NCBI RefSeq assembly: GCF_932276165.1
Contig: NC_064012.1
Location: forward strand, 5,959,501 to 6,023,500
From: Plutella xylostella
Taxonomy: Eukaryota; Arthropoda; Insecta; Lepidoptera; Plutellidae
Direction: 5' to 3'
DNA length: 64,000 bases
In this document: positions 56,801 through 64,000 of the stretch, piece by piece
How the letters are laid out: each line of letters begins with the position of its first letter
Position numbering within the stretch: position 1 is the first letter of the stretch
The notes under the pieces: generated by a model
Seen by the model: the letters and a program-made list of their open reading frames with translations, nothing else
Databases searched by the model: none
Told to the model about the DNA's origin: nothing
Translations under genes and position numbers: made by a program

Positions 56801-59800
56801 TCTATGGCATTGCACTCTCTCTTCTGATGACAGTTAGGGCGTAATACACGTAAACACGTATTATTGAAATTGGAAAAATTACTTTCATCTGGTTTTATTT
56901 ACTGAGATAATAAACAAATATAATATTATATGAAATATGATCATTTTGTTATAAAAATTAAAAATGAATGTGAAAAACTAACAAAAACATTAAAATTACA
57001 GAAATAAAATATAAAAACTTTCAAGGTACGATTATTCTAATTGGACAGTAAATCAAGACTAGCGCTTCCGTTATTCATATTCTGCTAAAAAATACCTTTT
57101 CAACGACGTATCACTCATTTCTATTGGTGCTGGTCCCAGCTTCCATATAATGGTGCCCATCATCATTTGCCTTACATTTTGACAGTGACATTTGACGATA
57201 CGCAACGTAAACGGAGGTTTCGAATCCTGTGCTCGCGGCTATGATTGCCACGCCGTATTACAGTGCTAAAAGCTCTAAATCCTCGTAAGCAGGTGCTGTG
57301 GGGTTACCGCCACAGAACATTAGCTATTATGCTATTACTATTAACAATCCTTAAGCAGCGTCGCTCGCTTGTCAAATGTACAGTGCTCCAAAATTGATAA
57401 TGCGCATAGAAATCTTTGACAGATCGGTTGTTTTCGATTATGTGACACATGATATTGACTCCTATTTCTTTCGAACAAGGTGCAAAATGCAAGTGTTTTT
57501 TTAAGGCTCTTACGATTTAATGATTCGGGTGTGAAGATCTGCATGTGCATTATTAATTTTGGACAAGTGTAAGTTGTATGGATCTGACGAAGTTTAGACG
57601 AGCGACGCTTCTTTTGAATTGTTAGGGCAATGCCACAAAAAATAGACAGTGTTTAAAAGTTGTTTAGCGCTGTCAAACGCCTACAAAATCTGTCAAATTT
57701 AGTTTTAAGCACTTGTTAGACAATGTTTAAAGTTTTTTGTGGCAGCACAGTTATTGCTTATTGTGTCGATGGTGGTACGGTAGCTATAGCAAGTTATTAT
57801 TTCGTTCGGCGGTGGCATTTTATCAGTAATGGTTCACTTCACTATATTCAGCAGCGATTCAGATTGTCGTAAGAAGCAACTGATCGAAGGCTTATGTATA
57901 TAAAATTATCATCTCACGATATTAGCAGCAAACCTTCTGAAAAGGTCCGTCTGATTCTTACGAAAACATACTAACTTTTTATACGAGAATACCCACGGGA
58001 AAGCTCTTTCAGACAAAAATAATCTGATAAATACACGACAAACATATTGTATTATTCTATTTTACTTGCACTTGACATCGCTCACACACACATTGACAAT
58101 ACCGGACTTAACTGCTTAACCCAAGCTCGAGGAAAGGATTTATCTTTGTTAAGCTTTTCATAAAAGAGAGACTTAATAATCCTGAAAACTCTATGTTATT
58201 TTTCTACTTACGGATTGGCTTTGACCTTCAATGGTTTGTGCGCCGTATGTTAAAGGAAATACTAATTAGTATTAAATCTAAATGCTTAGTTTAATCGGAA
58301 AAATTGCTTTTAAGACAATATTGAAAATGCAATAAAATAACTCAAAAGAGAAGCAGGGCTTAATAATCCTAAAAACTCTATGTTATTATGTTATATAGGG
58401 CACACCTTCCCACTGAGAATTATAAAATGGCAAGAAAACAAACTCGATAAATACGTCATACTTGATCATCGCTCGATAGTAACAAGTGTTAGTTAAGTGT
58501 ACCGGTGGTTTCCATCCCGTCGCACAATGCTCCCGTCGAGTCGGCACCTCGAGGGTTACTCCAGTTTAACAAAAAACTTGCGAACGAAAACTGTTCTTGA
58601 GCTGTGCAGCGATCACAGGATTCGATACTATTTTCGATACTACAAAAACATATTGAAAAATAACGGTATCATCAACTGTCACTGTCAAATTTAAGTTTAA
58701 GTAAGGCAAATTTGTCAGTTCCAAAAGTGACATTTGTTTTTTCCATATGTTTGTGTAGATTCGAAAATAGTATCCTGTAATCGCTGCATTGTGCTGTCAC
58801 ACAATCGAAACGTTCAATACAACGAGATACATTCTTGATTAGGGTAGCACTTAAACTTAGTTTTTCGTATGTTAGAGTGGCCCTCAATGTATCCAGGTGG
58901 CGTATTAAATGTGGCTCTCCATCGCGAAGCATATTGTACCTACCATATTATAAGTAAGTAACTATTCGAAGTTACGCAGCGTTTAGAAAGCTATAGACAA
59001 GAGATTCGTCGCTTACCCTCACGCAGTTATAAGAGTTTATTATGCGATGCAACTTGGCCTTTTTGGTGTGCTTACGCTTTTTGATTAAACTATTTTGTGT
59101 GTATTAAGTGGTAGAAAAAATGATTTATCTATCTGCCATTCCACTGTGAATACTCTATCGCATTGCAGTTTTAAGTTGTCCCGAATAAGGCTCTATGAAT
59201 AGATAGTATTCAGTGAATACGCCAAGGAGATTAACGCATGCACCTGAACAAGGCTTCAACTGCCATCTTGGATCAAGCACGCACTGCATAACACGACAGA
59301 GTGCCGCGGCGGCTTTAATAACAATGTTTATTCGCGTCTAAACTTTGTTTACGTCACTGGATAGGATATGTGTGCAGTTTATAAAAAAGTTTACAGATCT
59401 ACCTAAAGTATGTGATCTATTGCCACTGTATGTACATACCAGAAATTCATGTTTGTAAAGCAGTCTTAACATAAAAATATTTATTTATTTAATACTGTAT
59501 TGTACAAATATAACATAAATATCAATTCAAGAACTTTTTTTCCTTTCCAGTTTTTACAAAACTATAAATATTAATAACGCGTGATTTTTTTAATAAATAA
59601 AATTTCCTTATTTATAATTATACTTATGTTTTTTCAGTTTCAGCATCAGATTTTTTCAGTTAGGCATAAGCATCTGTCAATCAAACGTCACAGGACTCAT
59701 GGTATATTTCACAAAATATATTTAAGTTTCTTTGGTTTTTCGTTTTTATAATTTTACTAGCTGTTTCCGCGAGCTTCGCTTCGCCTTTAAAGTTTTCCCG

Positions 59801-62800
59801 CGGGAATTCCAGGATTAAAAGTAGCCTATGTTCTTTCTCAGGGTCTTGACCATCTGTATACCAAAATTCATTCAAATCCGTTCAGTAGTTTTGGCGTGAA
59901 AGAGTAACAGACGGACAGACAGACAGACATAGTTACTTTCGCATTTATAATATTAGTTAGGATTATGGGTTCGTGTTTATGAAAATACAGACAGTTAACT
60001 TCTCTATTTTATTAACCATTAAACAGACCATAGACAAACAGATTTATTTTTAATAATGAATCATTGACTGAGTTTACATGAGATTACAATTACGTACAGT
60101 TAAAATAAAACTTACTTCTTTAGAAATTCTTAACATTCATTATTGAATAAATTTAGATCATTTTTTCAAGTGTTGAATTTAAATTAGGTAAGTACATATT
60201 TCAACACTTAGGGCATATTATGTTTAATCCCGTCTATATAATATTTATGAATTAACTAACATACGGTATATTACTTGACTGGTAAATCACTTACACGCTT
60301 AATATACAATGTATTATTGGACATATTAAATTTGTAAACATAAATATTTGAAATCTGAATAACGACATGATGTATTGAATCTGATATTTGAACACCTACT
60401 TACATAAACAACTGTTAAATATTATGTTTGAAAATAGTTAAAGTTTTTAATTTTCTATACCTTACCTACTCATTGTTATTTAATTTTCTATACCCTATTT
60501 TCATAGCGTTGAAATAAAGTGTTTACTTTGACATTTCAATAGAAATCTGAAAAATGAAAACACAACTTTTTTTACTTAATTTTAGAGTACCTATGAGTAC
60601 ATTTTTTTTAAAGTGAGTTATCTTAGTTTTAGAATTAAGCTCTCAAATACTCTGTACTAGTCTGAAGGTATTAAAATTTCTTTACAAAAGTTTTTCTCTC
60701 TGCGCCCTAAAAGATTTATGCACAAGATTATTTATATTATACAATTTATGCACCAATTTTCATGAAGTAAAATCATAAAAACAAAACTACAATATACTTC
60801 GCCAAAAAAATAGCATTTTGGCCAAAAATATAGCATATAAGTATAGCATTAGGCTCTTTCACAGAAGTTAAAGGATTACTACCTTTCAATTTTAAGTTTT
60901 TCGATGTTTAAATAGTAATTCGGTGACAAACAAGACACATTAGATAGCATGGTTTCTCACCGTGATAAAAGATAAGACAATACAAAGACCAAGTCATAAA
61001 GATAATTGTAAAAATCTACTGAGAACTATTTAGAAAATATTTTATCATATCATTGTTATCTATTTGCAATAAATAATCGTGAGAAAGCCTATTACATTCA
61101 AGTGAGTGGGGAACAATAAATATAAATGCTATTAGCATTGAGTTTGCCTACGTACACGTAAATTTGTTGTGCATTAAAGAATTTAATAATAATAATAGAC
61201 GGTAGCACATTTTACGTATAATTATTCCTGTTTTGACAAGATGACATCACTCTCTAACCGTGCCTCTGATTGACTGCTTAGATGTAATCTTCATCGTCGT
61301 CTGAGTCTGAGTCTAATTCCTCTTGAATCGTTGATAGAAATCCCCGATTTTCTCTCCTTACAAATCCTCTTTTGCATTTTGAAAGTAAATTTTTGAATCT
61401 ACAAAATAAATATAATTATTGATTAATGTCATTCATAATATAATCAAACTCACTTAATTTATAAAAAAACGAATATAATGGCTTTCCCGCGAGTATTGCG
61501 TAGTTTAGTTAAAATATATTCACGCCGTAAATTGTATCGTTAAAGTATAAAAAAATACATGTAAATAAAATGCGCAGATACTTTATATACTCCGTAAATT
61601 TACCTCCATCAACTAATTAATCCCTTCTTAAAATCCTAGAGAACGGTAAAACTCCTATAAATATAAAATAAATTACAAAAAAAAACTGAAAAAATGTTAT
61701 TACAATTAACGCGTCTTGCTCGAAAATCTTACTTTTCGGGCTGTGTAAAACTGGATATTGAAAAGGCTACAGGCAGGGGTGGCCGTAATAGCCGCCAGTT
61801 GCCCAAATCAGAGAATCTCTGCGTTTCTAAAGCGATACAGGAATTATTGTTCATAAACAATACCACGAAACTGGTTTCCAATCGCCACTCAAAAGTTTGC
61901 GAGTCGATTTACTACGAATTCACAAAAGCCAACTGGAATTTAATAAGGTACCTGAAAATTTCCCTTTAGCGAGTCAAAGTGGACAGTTTGTCCAATTAGG
62001 AAGGAGTTTAAAGTGGAACCGATTCTCCTGATGCAATAAGACGACTCCACTGAATGTTTCATAATCATTTTGCAGAACTCGTGCCGGCTGTTACAGATTT
62101 CAAGGTCTGTTATTTTCAAGGTATCGTGGAGTTATTATTCATGTTACCTATTGTTATTGTGAAAAGAACCTGTGATGATTGTTGCGTTGCCAGCGCATCC
62201 TAAGATACCTAATTGGTGATTAATGAATTAGCCAGCCTACTTAATATACTCTTACTGGGCGCATCGCTTGAACTTGATTTATGAAAAGTTACTCTCTACT
62301 ATACTACTACTCTACATGTGAAAGGTGCTTCTTAAGTAATTACTGGTTTCTCGTATGTACGTTTAGTTTTATGATCTGGCCACTGAGATAGAAGTTTGAT
62401 TGCATATGGATAGCATACTCAGAAAAGACACAGCTTTAAAAAATAAAGTGTTAGAAATTAGCTGTGTATGTTTTATAAGTATTTGCACATTTTCTTTTCA
62501 TTATGTTCCTTTAAGAAAGCTCTTTAGTTATATTTAATACCTTTATCGTTGTTTGGAATTTCGGAAAAAATAAAAGTACTTACTTATGTCTTTTTGAAAT
62601 GTGGCTATACCTATGACGAAAGAAAATATGAATTTACTCACGAACTCACATGAGAAACAGCTTGAATATTACAATCATATGACAGGTATCATTATTCTAC
62701 ATCAGCTAAACTCAAATATCATGGGGTGGGAGGAATATCGTAAATGCTTAAAGCGGCGTTTACACGACAATAGTACGCACGACTGAGTATTCGTATTCTG

Positions 62801-64000
62801 CCTGAAACGTGTAAACACGTAGTATACCGAGCGCTTTTGGAAAACGAAAGCCAATCGGCGGGACAGATCTTTACTCATATCACCACCGGCATGCTAAAGA
62901 CATAAGTCCGACGATACTCTTACCGTGTAAACCCCGTTTTAGGTACCTTTCAATCTTGACAGTAAAATCATCAGCGGCAGCAAGTGAGGTACTTACTTGA
63001 AGTACTTGATGAGTGGCAGCAGCTGCGTGGTGGGGCGGGGGTGGGGGTCGCGGTTCAGCAGGCGCTGGACTGCCTCCTGCAGGGGTCCGGGGATCTTCTC
63101 CAGGACCGAGTTGACTTGCTGCTCCAGCTAGGGGATATGGCACGTTATCGAACAGTCGGAACAGATTCGAAGTTATGGTGTGGAAATTGTAATTTTTTGG
63201 TGGAAGGAGTTTTATTATTTTAAATTCAAATTCTCATTGAGTTCAATGTCATATCTACCTATCTATAACCTATCTACGATTTTTATTGTTTCATATTTCA
63301 TAGAAACCTCAACTAAATGTTGTGTTTGTAGATTCTGTGAGGAAAGCGAAGCTATATAGGGTGCGGCAAAAATGTTATGCTTTATCTTAAAGCGTTTCAC
63401 TACTCATCTCAGAATCTTGAGTTATGCTGAGCTCTTTAGCATACAATTAAATATTTGCCACACAGTCTGTTTGTGGCATTGTATTCTGGAAGAGTTTAAT
63501 TAATTCGTTCTTAAGATTTTAGAAATGGCCGAGAAGAATATATAACAAAGCTTCCCTCAAGCAGCTTCACCCAATTTTATGTGCCTTATAGTATTTTTCT
63601 TAAATTTTTACGCTCGAGGTACCAAAATTTACTACGTTTTATCCCGAAAATAGGAAATCACCTGTATTGAATCCAAGAGCAACAACAAATTGTAAGCATA
63701 TCATTCACACCTGTACATACTTTTATAATACCCACATTCGCCGAGAAAGTTTTTTACATTCTCAAGTTCCTGAAAATAATTTTCACAAAAATATGTAAAC
63801 TAAACTTTTTTGTAGCAAAGCGCACTACAAACGTACTATTCCAAAGCCAAAAACGCGTGGATCTCCACCTATCAAAACAAACCTAGCCTAAATAGAAACA
63901 GAAGTGACTTACGAATTCGATCTGCTTCAAGTACAGCATGGGGTTGTTGCAGGCTTGTATGATCGGCTTGCCATTGTTGAACAGGGCGCAGATGACGAGG
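41523..64000 (-). CDS. SCYL2: SCYL2 (SCY1-like protein 2 / CVAK104), 11 visible coding exons, 5' partial
   Basis: SCYL2 is a kinase-like protein of clathrin-coated vesicles and endosomes that acts in receptor and SNARE sorting. Exons in transcript order: 64000-63913, 63127-62997, 49043-48920, 48375-48230, 46868-46715, 45988-45739, 45545-45409, 45281-44999, 44915-44665, 44408-44337, 41846-41523. Phases agree throughout; 652 residues are visible. The first two exons give the last part of the kinase-like domain (ALFNNGKPI, LLNRDPHPRPTT; human AVFNKGKPI, LLLNVTPTVRP). Exons 3-7 form the HEAT-like solenoid, with LPVLFRSIEHDNSQIQ against human LPMVYRALEAPSIQIQ. Exons 8-11 are a Ser/Gly/Pro-rich tail with HSSIGPQERRGS and a His-rich stretch. 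The catalytic loop lies beyond the window. SCYL1 fits less well. The tail is not like the vertebrate one, so clathrin-binding motifs there are not assured. Confidence 0.9.
41847..44336. other. SCYL2 last intron
   Basis: Mostly AT-rich. The part 43930-44330 is GC-richer but shows no exon with matching phase and splice sites. Confidence 0.6.
44337..44408 (-). CDS. SCYL2: SCYL2 small exon
   Basis: Acceptor TGTGCAG, donor GCC|gtaagt. It has 72 bases in phase 0/0 and encodes GYQYRAGRGGSGSSLS and PASSHCA. As a phase 0/0 cassette it could be skipped without changing frame. Confidence 0.7.
44665..44915 (-). CDS. SCYL2: SCYL2 exon, Ser/Gly/Pro-rich tail
   Basis: Acceptor GTACAG, donor ACC|gtaagt, phase 1/0. 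It includes GGWLFGSNNSNNDSNFLRVS and basic-serine sites such as RRLSD, RRHSS and RRGS that suit phosphorylation or 14-3-3 binding, which is an inference. Confidence 0.85.
44999..45281 (-). CDS. SCYL2: SCYL2 exon, linker to C-terminal tail
   Basis: Acceptor CCGTAG, donor CTCG|gtacga, phase 0/1. It begins ILYDMLDNIDKGQRYKMKLE, the charged helix after the HEAT repeats (human MLNRLESEHKTKLEQL), then a Ser/Thr/Pro-rich stretch. Confidence 0.88.
45409..45545 (-). CDS. SCYL2: SCYL2 exon, HEAT-like region
   Basis: Acceptor CCACAG, donor GAG|gtaact, phase 1/0. NLMATKMIPCLAPQAVNPAL followed by NCDQFTNLME matches human LAGKVLPHLIPLSIENNLNL and NQFNSFISVI. Confidence 0.92.
45739..45988 (-). CDS. SCYL2: SCYL2 exon, HEAT-like region
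   Basis: The CTTGCAG acceptor and GTCA|gtaagt donor bound 250 bases, phase 0/1. KSLHTIVLPKIRGVLEKSQC and RLERGHIVDNLLPSLLSLRL match human KNALIPRIKNACLQTSSLAV and WFVLDDILPFLQQIP. Confidence 0.92.
45989..46714. other. SCYL2 intron
   Basis: AT-rich, with no repeat or exon that I can assign. Confidence 0.6.
46715..46868 (-). CDS. SCYL2: SCYL2 exon, HEAT-like region
   Basis: Acceptor TTTCAG, donor CAG|gtacct, phase 2/0. It ends DILPVLFRSIEHDNSQIQ, one of the clearest matches to human SCYL2 (SVLPMVYRALEAPSIQIQ). Confidence 0.9.
46869..48229. other. SCYL2 intron between the exons at 48230 and 46715
   Basis: Mostly AT-rich. The part 47770-48180 is GC-richer and holds a repeat with CCACTGCAGGACAGGGGCCT, a form of a common moth repeat. 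No exon is seen. Confidence 0.6.
48230..48375 (-). CDS. SCYL2: SCYL2 exon, HEAT-like region
   Basis: Acceptor CGGCAG, donor GTCAA|gtaagt, phase 0/2. It reads KLRWQHVWPLLQQELRSTEV and DEFSGYVLPTVK, similar in layout to human LPCLTSEFVNPDMVPFVLP. Confidence 0.88.
48428..48547. mobile_element. Diverged copy of the CACAGGATTC element
   Basis: GGAAAAACTTTTGGAACTAA and TTGCCTTACATTTTGACA match the body of the elements at 18427, 56563 and 58604. The ends are worn. It sits between SCYL2 exons 3 and 4. Confidence 0.5.
48920..49043 (-). CDS. SCYL2: SCYL2 exon, start of HEAT-like region
   Basis: The acceptor after CCGAAG (not the CAG six bases later) gives the needed phase 2 join. It encodes CQSEVAIHAMQFLDVIDTKD and INFYRVTLIEALPYIPK, matching human TLQYFDTLFQRDNLQKSQFF in order. 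Donor AAG|gtaatt. Confidence 0.85.
50030..50105 (+). repeat. 5S-rRNA-like sequence in the left foldback arm
   Basis: GATCACTGCGGTTAAGCAAC followed later by GGATGGGTGACCG reproduces the internal control region of eukaryotic 5S rRNA genes (GATCAC..AGTTAAGCAAC and GGATGGGTGACCG). The rest of 5S rRNA is diverged or missing, so this is a 5S-derived SINE head rather than a gene. Confidence 0.75.
50140..50490 (-). mobile_element. SINE with 5S-like head and RTE-like tail, inside the foldback
   Basis: Read on the minus strand, the 5S-like part in the right arm is followed by GTGGGTCCCGGTTGCTGATT, GGCCTTCGGGCAGCTCG, GGCCTAAACTCTTC and GGAAGGAGACCCGCG, ending CCTAGCAGTG, close to the GCCCAGCAGTGGGACG end common to RTE LINEs of moths. 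This order looks like one full SINE copy; the left arm holds a second, inverted copy of its 5' half. Confidence 0.6.
52499..52600 (+). pseudogene. Myb/SANT-like DNA-binding gene fragment of Harbinger
   Basis: The frame gives RAPNFTSEEQDLLCNVLEPY followed by LHIIESKKT, the standard start of the Myb/SANT-like domain in these elements. A Met codon at 52471 is out of frame with it by one base, and the domain is cut short at the deletion, so the gene is dead. Confidence 0.7.
52583..53082 (-). pseudogene. PIF/Harbinger transposase (HARBI1-like), N-terminal half
   Basis: Two exons read through a GTAAGT...TTACAG intron (52776-52870): exon one ends FVRRFRLTKQTVSLLLQEI and so on to ISTR, and exon two continues NNPMNQLLCTLRYYATGSQL and CRIIHRVTHAIALLY. 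This matches the helical N-terminal part of HARBI1-type nucleases. The catalytic DDE region is missing beyond the deletion at about 52585, so no active enzyme can be made. Confidence 0.78.
54829..54969. mobile_element. 141-bp inverted-repeat element with TTA duplications
   Basis: CTGCCAGTTTCAATTACTCT at the left and AGAGTTATTGAAACTGGCAG at the right are reverse complements but for one base, about 27 bases in all. TTA flanks both ends (54826-54828, 54970-54972), as in PIF/Harbinger MITEs. Confidence 0.78.
55781..55860 (-). other. tRNA-like sequence, tRNA-Asp related (SINE head or pseudogene)
   Basis: Read on the minus strand, CCTGTCATCCGGGAGACC followed by GTGGGTTCAAATCCTGG resembles the anticodon arm (GTC) and T arm of tRNA-Asp, with a good B box. 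The 5' half (GTGGTGCGCTACAGG) fits an A box only loosely and the acceptor stem does not pair well, so a functional tRNA is unlikely. Confidence 0.4.
55968..56050. repeat. GTAGC-rich palindromic repeat
   Basis: TACTACGACGTAGC occurs twice and related GTAGCGCGTAGT and GTAGCGTCGTAGC words surround it. This is a short cluster of inverted words, probably from a transposon end. Confidence 0.55.
56563..57240. mobile_element. Inverted-repeat element (CACAGGATTC family) with a nested insertion
   Basis: AGCCGCGAGCACAGGATT opens and AATCCTGTGCTCGCGGCT closes the element, an exact 18-base inverted repeat. The outer parts match the other copies in the window. The middle, about 56655-57168, starts ATGGGCGT and ends GTGCCCAT and interrupts the family sequence between AACAAATGACA and TTTGCCTTACA, so it is a later insertion. 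Confidence 0.78.
57631..57744. repeat. Short inverted-repeat element
   Basis: TGCCACAAAAAA at the left and TTTTTTGTGGCA at the right are exact reverse complements enclosing about 90 bases with further weak symmetry (GACAGTGTTTAAAAGTT and GACAATGTTTAAAGTT). Confidence 0.5.
58171..58391 (+). repeat. Direct repeat of about 33 bases
   Basis: CTTAATAATCCTGAAAACTC followed by TATGTTATT at 58171 recurs at 58359 with one change. It could flank a deleted or inserted segment. Confidence 0.65.
58604..58790. mobile_element. Complete-looking CACAGGATTC family element
   Basis: ATCACAGGATTCGATACTAT at the left is answered by ATAGTATCCTGTAATCGCTG at the right, with AACTGTCACTGTCAAATTTA and TTTGTCAGTTCCAAAAGTGA between. 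It is in inverted orientation relative to the copy at 18520. Confidence 0.65.
59478..59520 (+). repeat. LINE-tail-like repeat fragment
   Basis: TTTATTTATTTAATACTGTA and ATTGTACAAATA match the repeat at 20305 in order. Confidence 0.35.
59758..59966 (+). repeat. Second full copy of the lepidopteran repeat seen at 1180
   Basis: It runs from TAGCTGTTTCCGCGAGCTTC to GCATTTATAATATTAG and contains GAAAGAGTAACAGACGGACA, parallel to 1180-1372 throughout. Confidence 0.75.
61278..61398 (-). CDS. Candidate terminal exon with acidic tail, nested in a SCYL2 intron
   Basis: After a TTATTTTGTAG acceptor, the minus strand reads FKNLLSKCKRGFVRRENRGF, LSTIQEELDSDSDDDEDYI and TAA. The basic-to-acidic layout looks like a real protein end. 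I do not recognise it, and no upstream exon is evident in the intron. It may be the last exon of a nested gene or of a mobile element. Confidence 0.35.
61694..61969 (+). other. Unrecognised 91-codon open frame
   Basis: The frame starts MLLQLTRLARKSYFSGCVKL and ends at TAG. It is of more balanced composition than most random frames here, but I see no domain, promoter or homology, and it is probably chance. Confidence 0.15.
62997..63127 (-). CDS. SCYL2: SCYL2 exon, end of kinase-like domain
   Basis: Acceptor CTAG, donor TTCAA|gtaagt, phase 0/2. It encodes LEKIPGPLQEAVQRLLNRDP followed by HPRPTTQLLPLIKYF. Confidence 0.88.
63128..63912. other. SCYL2 intron between the first two visible exons
   Basis: AT-rich, with a TAGGGTGCGGCAAAAATG word near 63357 that resembles the repeat end at 21640. 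No exon is seen. Confidence 0.6.
63913..64000 (-). CDS. SCYL2: SCYL2 exon, kinase-like C-lobe (cut by window end)
   Basis: The exon runs off the window and ends TTC|gtaagt. LVICALFNNGKPIIQACNNP matches human VVMYAVFNKGKPIFEVNKQD in the C-lobe. Confidence 0.88.

Larger units (their letters stand above)
49044..62996. other. Largest SCYL2 intron, about 14 kb, a transposon-rich region
   Basis: It contains the foldback (49413-51086), the deleted Harbinger element (52116-53401), a TTA-flanked MITE (54829-54969), a tRNA-like minus-strand sequence (55781-55860), GTAGC-rich palindromic sequence (55968-56050), the CACAGGATTC element with nested insertion (56563-57240), further copies and repeats, and a candidate nested exon (61278-61398). 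From 59970 to 61270 and 61970 to 62990 I see only AT-rich DNA. Confidence 0.7.

Noticed and set aside
62880..63143. Pro-rich 87-codon minus frame
   Set aside because: It overlaps the SCYL2 exon 62997-63127 in a different frame; the SCYL2 frame has homology and splice sites.

Overview
The window looks like a nuclear segment from a moth or butterfly (Lepidoptera). The non-coding DNA is AT-rich, the exons are short and GC-rich with canonical GT-AG introns, and the introns are full of repeat types common in lepidopteran genomes: the repeat ending in a TTTCGCATTTATAATATTAG-like tail, tails of RTE-type LINEs, foldback elements and many short inverted-repeat elements. No bacterial, viral or organellar gene set is present. 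I cannot name the species from the sequence.

Two conserved host genes converge. On the plus strand, positions 3524-28890 hold 21 coding exons of BAG6 (Scythe/BAT3), the ubiquitin-like chaperone of the cytosol and nucleus. The 5' end, with the ubiquitin-like domain, lies before the window. With one of three copies of exon 11 used, the exons join without a phase error into 4596 coding bases ending at a TAA stop, with AATAAA about 50 bases later. On the minus strand, positions 64000-41523 hold 11 coding exons of SCYL2, a kinase-like clathrin and vesicle-trafficking protein. Its N-terminal kinase-like part lies beyond the window, and the 1960 visible bases again join in frame to a stop. The two genes are separated by about 12.6 kb of AT-rich intergenic DNA with transposon debris and two weak exon-like islands.

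Inside the introns are: an intact 362-codon ORF with a PHD-like finger and an L1-ORF1/FP-like C-terminus (4881-5969); a near-perfect 1.67-kb foldback (49413-51086) that carries a 5S-rRNA-like sequence in both arms; an internally deleted PIF/Harbinger element with 3-bp TAA target duplications (52116-53401); at least three small inverted-repeat elements with TTA target duplications; Tc1/mariner-like and other short elements; and a family of elements carrying a CACAGGATTCGATAC motif at several sites.

The observations I rate highest are the 147-bp tandem triplication of a whole BAG6 exon with its splice sites, where only one copy can be used without shifting frame, and the foldback built around a SINE with a 5S-like head and an RTE-like tail. 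Other points are a 471-codon low-complexity BAG6 exon with three repeat blocks, a 39-bp partial copy of BAG6 exon 14, a 53-base almost perfect palindrome beside BAG6 exon 17, and a candidate acidic-tailed terminal exon nested in the largest SCYL2 intron. Exon boundaries were placed by eye from splice signals, reading phase and resemblance to family sequences. No alignment or search was run.
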